Origin: CAYMQB01 sp964392665
Lineage (GTDB): Bacteria > Hydrothermota > E44-bin80
Assembly (NCBI GenBank): GCA_964392665.1
Contig: CAYMQB010000049.1
Location: forward strand, 1-18,260
Length of the DNA stretch: 18,260 bases
Reading direction: 5' to 3'
Positions within the stretch are counted from its first letter, which is position 1; every line of letters begins with the position of its first letter. Position numbers and translations under genes: made by a program. Positions 14,061 to 18,260 of this stretch are shown one piece after another. Under the pieces are notes generated by a model. The model ran no database searches, was not told the origin of the DNA, and was given only the letters and a program-made list of their open reading frames with translations.

Positions 14061-15365
14061 TTTCAGATACTGCTTTGCAATACCCTCCCATGTCCATTTC
14101 TCTCTTATTTTTTCGTTAAATGCTGTTATCCTCTCTGCTCCACCTTCCCAGTTCTTGATCGACCATACAATCGCTTTGCCGATATTTTTAGCCAGGTTTT
14201 TATGATGGTCTTCTGCTATCCTGGCAAGAACACCGTAGTTTGTAATGATTCCCCAGTCGTAATGCATATTACTTTCTTGTTCCATCATATATGCAGGTCC
14301 TGTAGTATCCGTTGAAACAATCATATTACCTCTTGCAGAAGCTTCAATGATTGACATCCCGAAAGGTTCTTTCAATGTAGGCATCACATAAATGTGTTTG
14401 TCATCGAGAATTTGTTTTTTTTTCGGAGGAGGACTTATAGCGCTCGTCAAGTGAAATTTTATTTCCAGATTGCTGGGCATCTGTTTTGTTTTTGAATAAA
14501 GCTTATTTAGATATTCTTCGGAAGCGGGTATGCCTATAATGAATAAGCATAGTTTCCCTGAGTACATCTTTGCAGCTTCTTTGGCGCCTTCAATCGAAAA
14601 TTCCATGCCCTTACTTGGATCGATACGACAAAAAGTAACCAGATTTATCTTCTCAGGTAGGGTAAAAAGCTTGTGGTTTATTTCCTCATCGCTCATTAAG
14701 AAATCTGCATTACATCCACTTGATATGACTTTCGTCTTCTTTGCAAATTTCTGTGGTTCAAACCCCTGTTGCTTGAGAATTTTCAGGTATTCGTCTCGTA
14801 CACTCGGGCTGTTAAGTATGATAAAATCAGCGAATTGGCTCATTGCCTCCCAGGTTCTTAGTTTGGAAAGCATTTCCTTTGTGGCATCGAAGGAACCAAG
14901 CGATTCTCCTTTTTGGGAAACGAAAGTTGATTCAAGGGCATGAATAGTTGACACAATTTTTACACCCGTATGTTTCAGCTTTTTTGCTATAAGTCCAGGC
15001 AGGATATGATGACCCTGTAAACTAATCACATCAAATTTCTCTATTCTTGGCACAATCCATTTGACAACGGCATCTGCAAATTGTTTGATTCTCTGCAGCT
15101 CTTCCTTTTTGCTACCCACATAAGGTTGTTCAATACCTTTTTCAATGAGAAATCGAATAATTGTTAATTTACACCTCTTTTCCATACTTGATGGAGTTTG
15201 TAAACTCTCAAGTTTAATATTCCTGAGCGTTCTCTTTGTATGGATGGAAATTACGGTGACCTCATTACTCAATGCAATGAACTGCTTACAGATATTTTCC
15301 ACATGAACTCCTCCTCCACCTGTCGCAGTTTCCTCGAATTGCAGAGATATTATAGCTATTTTCAT
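14034..15365 (-). CDS. Family 4 glycosyltransferase
   Basis: A 443-residue GT-B fold retaining glycosyltransferase. The N-terminal domain shows the acceptor-side loop GGGGVHVENI (about 16-25) and strands such as VISLQGHHILPGLIAKKL; the C-terminal GT4 domain has INLVTFCRIDPSKGMEFSIEGA and the nucleotide-sugar-binding EX7E motif in EPFGMSIIE (about 330-338), followed by VSTDTTGPAYM. It is soluble and probably adds a sugar to a lipid- or polymer-bound glycan, or makes a small glycoside; donor and acceptor cannot be told. The C-terminus WTWEGIAKQYLKLFE is normal for the family, so the gene is complete even though it abuts the DinB remnant. It lies 75 nt below a lipoprotein gene, with a palindromic repeat in the gap, and is separate from the polysaccharide genes on the other strand. 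Confidence 0.9.
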   Translation of the reverse strand: MKIAIISLQFEETATGGGGVHVENICKQFIALSNEVTVISIHTKRTLRNIKLESLQTPSSMEKRCKLTIIRFLIEKGIEQPYVGSKKEELQRIKQFADAVVKWIVPRIEKFDVISLQGHHILPGLIAKKLKHTGVKIVSTIHALESTFVSQKGESLGSFDATKEMLSKLRTWEAMSQFADFIILNSPSVRDEYLKILKQQGFEPQKFAKKTKVISSGCNADFLMSDEEINHKLFTLPEKINLVTFCRIDPSKGMEFSIEGAKEAAKMYSGKLCLFIIGIPASEEYLNKLYSKTKQMPSNLEIKFHLTSAISPPPKKKQILDDKHIYVMPTLKEPFGMSIIEASARGNMIVSTDTTGPAYMMEQESNMHYDWGIITNYGVLARIAEDHHKNLAKNIGKAIVWSIKNWEGGAERITAFNEKIREKWTWEGIAKQYLKLFESQLVL

Positions 15366-15380
15366 ACGAAATTCTCTTTG

Positions 15381-15432
15381 GTCATTCAGAATTATGCTAT
15401 TGTCATCCTGAATTTATTTCAGGATCTCGGGG
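15381..15432. repeat. Dispersed-type palindromic repeat
   Basis: The core GTCATCCTGAATTTATTTCA and the following GGATCTC (15402-15428) contain a perfect 8-bp inverted repeat ATCCTGAA 15405-15412 / TTCAGGAT 15418-15425 around a 5-nt loop. Read on the + strand it encodes VILNLFQDL, a spurious peptide seen in many unrelated genomes because this intergenic repeat type is widespread. A degenerate half-copy, GTCATTCAGAATTAT, starts at 15381, 21 nt upstream. On the transcript of the - strand operon the hairpin would lie between the lipoprotein and glycosyltransferase genes. Confidence 0.65.
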
Positions 15433-15440
15433 TTTCAGCA

Positions 15441-15965
15441 TCACTTCAGCGGTCGCTTTATAAGATGAATGTCATCTATCCATACAGTACCTTTGCCTGT
15501 AATAACAAGGTTTAGTTTTACATTATCCGGGTTCTGCTCTTTCTTTAGGAAAAATGGGATCTCTTCTGTTGTCCATTCTACACTTCCTGTTAAAGGAGAC
15601 TGCAGTCCGCGGGAAAAGAATTCCCCTTTTCCAGCGAAATGGCACCACATCTCTAAATAGACTTTGCCTTCCACATCTTGAGTTTTGATATTTGCTTTGT
15701 ATGCAAGACGTGCATTTTCAACATCGATATCCCCGGTTTCAAAAAGCCTTACAACGGTTGATTCTGGAGCAGTTACCTTGAGGGAACCATTCCCGTCGCT
15801 TGATATATCTTTGTCGATTTCAACACCTGTTTGGCTCAAGAGCCCCTGAGTATCATCCAGAGAGTAGGATTTCAGCTCTATTACCTGAGCTTCAGGCTGT
15901 GAACAGCCCGTTATTGCGACAATAAAAAGCCCTAAAATTATTGTTATTGCACTATTTTTAAGCAT
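15441..15965 (-). CDS. Small lipoprotein with jelly-roll-like domain
   Basis: With the start at 15965 the product has 174 residues: signal peptide MLKNSAITIILGLFIVAITG then lipobox Cys21 (AITGC). A longer reading from 16019 adds 18 basic residues and overlaps the tautomerase gene; I prefer 15965 because AGAGGTGAG lies just upstream of it and it gives a standard signal. The mature part is beta-rich with LLSQTGVEIDKDISSDGNGS, VRLFETGDIDVENARLAYKA, YLEMWCHFAGKGEFFSRGLQ and the C-terminal GTVWIDDIHLIK, the last typical of carbohydrate-binding jelly-roll modules. I have an impression of similar stand-alone lipoproteins in other bacteria but know no function. It starts 22 nt after the tautomerase gene. 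Confidence 0.75.
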   Translation of the reverse strand: MLKNSAITIILGLFIVAITGCSQPEAQVIELKSYSLDDTQGLLSQTGVEIDKDISSDGNGSLKVTAPESTVVRLFETGDIDVENARLAYKANIKTQDVEGKVYLEMWCHFAGKGEFFSRGLQSPLTGSVEWTTEEIPFFLKKEQNPDNVKLNLVITGKGTVWIDDIHLIKRPLK

Positions 15966-15987
15966 CTGTCTCACCTCTTTTCCCAGT

Positions 15988-16185
15988 TTAATTTGTCTCC
16001 TTTTCCTTATTTTTATCAAGAATCAATTGCCCCATTAGTCCAACATTTTCTGGTGGATTTTCATGAATAAGCACGATAATATGTTCAATACCATAAATAT
16101 CGGATGCTATGGTACTAATCCTCCTGACAAGTTCTCGTTTTTTGTCAATCTCTATGGACGGTCCCTCAATCGTTACTGTTGGCAT
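15988..16185 (-). CDS. 4-oxalocrotonate tautomerase family protein
   Basis: A 65-residue protein of the short 4-OT class. Met1 is followed by Pro2, which becomes the catalytic N-terminal proline after Met removal, in the strand MPTVTIEGPSI. The helix EIDKKRELVRRISTIASDIYG, the second strand IIVLIHENPPENVG and the terminal GGQ-like turn (here GLMGQLIL) fit the family's beta-alpha-beta plan and length (about 62). Such enzymes act as hexamers and move protons in keto-enol chemistry; the true substrate is unknown, since no aromatic-degradation genes are nearby. A very strong AGGAGGTG precedes the ATG. The gene begins 6 nt after the DNA methyltransferase stop codon, so it is in the same operon. 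Confidence 0.9.
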   Translation of the reverse strand: MPTVTIEGPSIEIDKKRELVRRISTIASDIYGIEHIIVLIHENPPENVGLMGQLILDKNKEKETN

Positions 16186-16191
16186 CTGGTT

Positions 16192-17127
16192 TCACCTCCT
16201 TCCTATATTTTTTAACGTGTTTCTTTCCCAGAACATATCATCAGAATATCCTTGAATCGAGGAATCTGTTTCAGTTTTTTTCAGTCTTTTTAGAGCATAT
16301 AAACAATAGTCTTTATCTTTTTCAAGCATTGTGAAAGTTCTCTCTAATTTTTTAGCAACCACACCCGTTGTTCCCACTCCAGCAAAGGGGTCAAACACCA
16401 TATCTTTTTTTTGGGAACTTGCAAGAATAATCTTTGCCAGCAGTTTTTCGGGTTTTTGTGTTGGGTGTGGTGTATTCTCAGCCATTGACCAGAAGGGAAT
16501 TGTAATGTCAGTCCATATGTTTGATGAAGAAGTCAGTCTGAATTTGCCATTACCTTCATTTTTCCAATCTTTTGGTTTTCCGTTTTCCCTGTAAGGTGCG
16601 ATTACTCTTCTCTTTAGTTTTACGGCATCCGCATTGAAATAGTAATCATTTGATAGTGTGCAATACCAGATGTCTTCCGAATTGTTTTTCCAGTTCATCC
16701 TTGCACCTCTGCCCTTTTCTCTTTCGAAGGTAATTCTATTTCGCACAGCAAAATATTTTTCACATAGGAGATGAACTGCCGGAGAGGACCTCCAATCTCC
16801 GCAGATATAAATCGAGGCAGAAGGTTTCAGCAACCTTATCATCTTTGCTAACCACGAATCCATCCATTTCATATAGTCCTTTATAGGCATTTGTTTGAAG
16901 GAAACAGCATTGAAATTCTTTGTCAGATTGTATGGCGGGTCAACGAAGAGAAGGTCTACAAAACCTGATGGTAGATAATTTACAGCTTCAAATATGTCTT
17001 GATTAATTACCTTGTTCCGTATGCTGTAAATAGATGTAGGTTTCTCCAATTTCAGAAGTTTGGCAGAAAAGAGACGCTTTTCTTTCAGGGAGAGTGTCAT
17101 TGTTCTATTTCTTTTTGTCTTTTTCAT
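16192..17127 (-). CDS. Beta-class DNA methyltransferase (adenine N6 or cytosine N4), orphan
   Basis: The 311-residue product has the catalytic motif DPPYNL (63-68) ahead of the SAM-binding motif DPFAGVGTTGVVAKKL (about 245-260), the order that defines beta-class amino-methyltransferases. HPTQKPEKLLAKIILAS (about 222-238) is also diagnostic. The region between (about 115-215), rich in basic and aromatic residues, should hold target recognition. DPPY occurs in both N6-adenine and N4-cytosine enzymes. No restriction endonuclease, specificity subunit or Vsr gene lies beside it, so it looks solitary. The product may start at the second Met (residue 10), as neither start has a strong ribosome-binding site. 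It lies 13 nt below the MarC-type gene and 6 nt above the tautomerase gene. Confidence 0.9.
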   Translation of the reverse strand: MKKTKRNRTMTLSLKEKRLFSAKLLKLEKPTSIYSIRNKVINQDIFEAVNYLPSGFVDLLFVDPPYNLTKNFNAVSFKQMPIKDYMKWMDSWLAKMIRLLKPSASIYICGDWRSSPAVHLLCEKYFAVRNRITFEREKGRGARMNWKNNSEDIWYCTLSNDYYFNADAVKLKRRVIAPYRENGKPKDWKNEGNGKFRLTSSSNIWTDITIPFWSMAENTPHPTQKPEKLLAKIILASSQKKDMVFDPFAGVGTTGVVAKKLERTFTMLEKDKDYCLYALKRLKKTETDSSIQGYSDDMFWERNTLKNIGRR

Positions 17128-17140
17128 TGCTATTTCCGAA

Positions 17141-17728
17141 TCAATGATAGAGTGATTCGCGAATACCTGTTATGAGCATTTGAACGGCTACGGTAGTCAA
17201 AACCATACCCATCAGTCTTTCCATAGCTGTTAATGCACGTTTTCCAAGTAGTTTGCTTAGGTAATCGGAAAAAAATAGGATTAGACCAGAAATAATCCAG
17301 GCAAAGAGTAATGCCAAAACCCATTCAACAATTCTTATTGGTTCGCGAGCCACTAACAACATTACCATAGCCATCGCAGAGGGCCCCGCAATCAGTGGAA
17401 CTGCCAGGGGGACAATAAAGGGTTCGCTTTCAAGATTACCCTCAAATATTTTTTCTGAGCCGGAAAATACCATTTTGATTGAAATCATAAATAGGACAAT
17501 TCCTCCGGCAACACTGAGGGCATTCTCGGATATTTGAAGAAGAACCAGTATGTAACGACCGAAAAGCAGAAATATCAAGAGTATTATAAAACCAATGCAA
17601 AGTTCACGGATAATTATTCTTTTATGTCTTTTTGTTTCGACACTCTTTAGTGCGCCAAGAAAAAGAGGGATATTACCTATAGGGTCTATAACGAAGAAAA
17701 GCAGCAATGATGCTGAAAGTATTGACAT
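17141..17728 (-). CDS. MarC/UPF0056 family integral membrane protein
   Basis: A 195-residue inner-membrane protein with about six helices. The opening LLFFVIDPIGNIPLFLGALK (about 9-28) is the family signature, with Asp-Pro-Ile-Gly-Asn in the first helix, and the second half carries the matching VPLAVPLIAGPSAMAMVMLL (about 109-128), reflecting the internal duplication. Length is usual. The name MarC comes from a supposed antibiotic-resistance link in E. coli that later work did not support, and transport of small molecules is predicted but not settled. It is the first gene of the - strand run, preceded by a promoter at 17833-17860. No clear ribosome-binding site is seen before the ATG. Confidence 0.92.
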   Translation of the reverse strand: MSILSASLLLFFVIDPIGNIPLFLGALKSVETKRHKRIIIRELCIGFIILLIFLLFGRYILVLLQISENALSVAGGIVLFMISIKMVFSGSEKIFEGNLESEPFIVPLAVPLIAGPSAMAMVMLLVAREPIRIVEWVLALLFAWIISGLILFFSDYLSKLLGKRALTAMERLMGMVLTTVAVQMLITGIRESLYH

Positions 17729-17745
17729 AGTTTTAAGAAATTATA

Positions 17746-17757
17746 TAACTGCAGTTA
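17746..17757. promoter_or_regulatory. 12-bp perfect palindrome, possible operator
   Basis: TAACTGCAGTTA is identical on both strands and lies within the predicted leader of the MarC-type gene, 18-29 nt before its ATG. It could bind a dimeric regulator or form a small RNA fold; with no second copy in the window this is weak evidence. Confidence 0.25.
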
Positions 17758-17832
17758 ACTTCCATTTTACTCAGTTTGAATTACCAAGTCATCATATCGT
17801 ACTACAGTGCCTTACATTTCATTGAATAGGAT

Positions 17833-17860
17833 ACTATATCAGTATATGACAAAAAGTCAA
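17833..17860 (-). promoter_or_regulatory. Promoter for the long - strand operon
   Basis: On the - strand, TTGACT (17860-17855), a 16-nt spacer and TATAGT (17838-17833) make a good sigma70 match (5/6 in each box). Transcription would begin near 17826, giving a leader of about 100 nt before the MarC-type ATG. It could serve the whole co-directional run down to 10153, though internal promoters are likely over such a distance. Confidence 0.5.
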
Positions 17861-17933
17861 GAAAAAGTTCTCCAATGATTTTGAAGAAATCTTCCAACTA
17901 TTTGGAGAAAAAGGAGGCTCTGTTCTTGCACTG

Positions 17934-18146
17934 ATGGCAGTCCTTGCTTTTTTTGGCAAAAGGAAAATGGATGAGCGGGAATATCAACTTCTTTATAAGG
18001 TAGGTTGTTTTACATTATTCATGGTTTATGCTGCTATGTTCTTCATCTACTTTTTGCTGCCATCGATGAATTGGCTGCTCGCTCTTGCCTGTGTTTTCTT
18101 CTTCTTTCACGGACTGTGTGGTTTGGTCATATTTGCACGGGAATAA
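17934..18146 (+). CDS. Small membrane protein, start uncertain
   Basis: The 70-residue product has a cytoplasmic-type segment FFGKRKMDEREYQLLYKVG and two hydrophobic helices (about 25-44 and 47-66) ending in FARE. DERE-x-L-x-YK before a pair of membrane helices recalls small membrane proteins I associate with uncultured bacterial genomes; no function is known. The ATG at 17934 is poorly placed: the only good Shine-Dalgarno, AAGGAGG (17911-17917), is 16 nt away. The same frame stays open upstream to 17850 and reads plausibly as NDFEEIFQLFGEKGGSVLAL, but has no ATG, GTG or TTG. One missing base just after the ATG at 17875 would give a clean start (MNFEEIFQLFGEKGG). The gene stands alone, divergent from the long operon. 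Confidence 0.6.
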   Translation: MAVLAFFGKRKMDEREYQLLYKVGCFTLFMVYAAMFFIYFLLPSMNWLLALACVFFFFHGLCGLVIFARE

Positions 18147-18156
18147 GTCTTTGTCT

Positions 18157-18174
18157 AAAGCAGTTTTTGCTTTT
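18157..18174 (+). terminator. Weak terminator-like hairpin
   Basis: AAAGCA (18157-18162), a 5-nt loop and TGCTTT (18168-18173) form a 6-bp stem 10 nt after the stop codon of the small membrane protein. It is AU-rich, with T's inside the arm and no real U-tract, so termination would be inefficient. Low confidence. Confidence 0.25.
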
Positions 18175-18260
18175 CCGTAGCGATTCTAAATCCTTCAAAT
18201 CTTCTTTTGACAGATAAATCGAAAGTTCCTGAAGATATTATAAATTAAGGTTTTTCATAC
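18175..18260. other. Right edge, no clear gene
   Basis: No gene can be supported in the last bases. The - strand can be read as LQELSIYLSKEDLKDLESLR before a stop, which looks protein-like, but an in-frame TAA at 18240-18238 lies just upstream of it and no start codon follows, so it could be only a gene remnant or chance. Confidence 0.2.

Larger units (their letters stand above)
17729..17933. other. Divergent intergenic region
   Basis: These 205 nt separate two divergent genes. They hold the - strand promoter (17833-17860), a perfect 12-bp palindrome TAACTGCAGTTA at 17746-17757 in the leader of the MarC-type gene, and, toward the + strand gene, an open frame that seems to extend that gene's N-terminus. 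I find no strong + strand promoter; the best TTGAAT 17822-17827 with TATGAC 17845-17850 is weak. Confidence 0.4.

Noticed and set aside
13777..14097. 106-codon ORF taken as an intact gene
   Set aside because: Only its middle is protein-like (DinB). Its beginning is the glycosyltransferase end read out of frame and its end runs into the start of the BtrH-like gene, so it is treated as a remnant.
15240..15515. + strand ORF encoding VILNLFQDL
   Set aside because: It runs antisense through the glycosyltransferase start and the palindromic repeat; the peptide is the well-known false translation of that repeat.
15966..16019. Longer N-terminus for the small lipoprotein
   Set aside because: It adds 18 highly charged residues before the signal peptide and overlaps the tautomerase gene; the internal ATG has a better ribosome-binding site.

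Overview
The window is AT-rich, gene-dense bacterial DNA with standard codons, TTG and GTG starts as well as ATG, and short or overlapping gene junctions. It codes for lipoproteins, very large outer-membrane beta-barrels and an extracytoplasmic CBM9/DUF5916 protein, so the host has an outer membrane. The barrel families, together with archaeal-flavoured metallo-hydrolases (UPF0282/COG2248 and COG1237), fit a poorly cultured FCB-like or WOR-3/Hydrothermae-type lineage better than a model proteobacterium. This placement is inference; there is no rRNA or other decisive marker here.

Left arm, + strand (72-7535), an envelope cluster. A sigma70-like promoter at 72-100 precedes a lipoprotein with a probable beta-propeller (160-1077). 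The signal peptide of an 1100-residue outer-membrane barrel (1022-4324) is coded inside the last 56 nt of that gene. A 266-nt gap holds a second promoter, an overlapping inverted repeat and several small hairpins. It leads to a PEBP/YbhB-type lipoprotein (4591-5145) and a TTG-initiated DUF5916 barrel protein (5172-7535).

Middle, + strand (7581-10106), a two-gene surface-polysaccharide unit: a membrane sugar-1-phosphate transferase that loads the first sugar on undecaprenyl phosphate, and a UDP-GlcNAc 2-epimerase that makes UDP-ManNAc. A near-consensus promoter lies so close to the first ATG that the mRNA should be essentially leaderless.

Right arm, - strand (17860 down to 10153), one long co-directional run converging on the polysaccharide genes. 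In transcription order: MarC-type membrane protein, solitary beta-class DNA methyltransferase, 4-oxalocrotonate-type tautomerase, small lipoprotein, a short palindromic repeat, GT4 glycosyltransferase, a broken DinB-fold gene, a BtrH-like papain-fold protein, UPF0282 metallo-hydrolase, a five-cysteine mini-protein, a COG1237 metallo-hydrolase and a SAM methyltransferase. The last five intact genes, plus the DinB remnant, are the best candidate here for an undescribed pathway: one acyl-transfer or peptidase-like fold, two metallo-beta-lactamase-fold hydrolases, a metal-ribbon-like protein and a methyltransferase, partly translationally coupled.

Right end, + strand: a small membrane protein (17934-18146), probably annotated short because of a start-site or one-base indel problem, then about 110 nt with no clear gene. 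I saw no tRNA, rRNA, CRISPR array, IS element or integrase.
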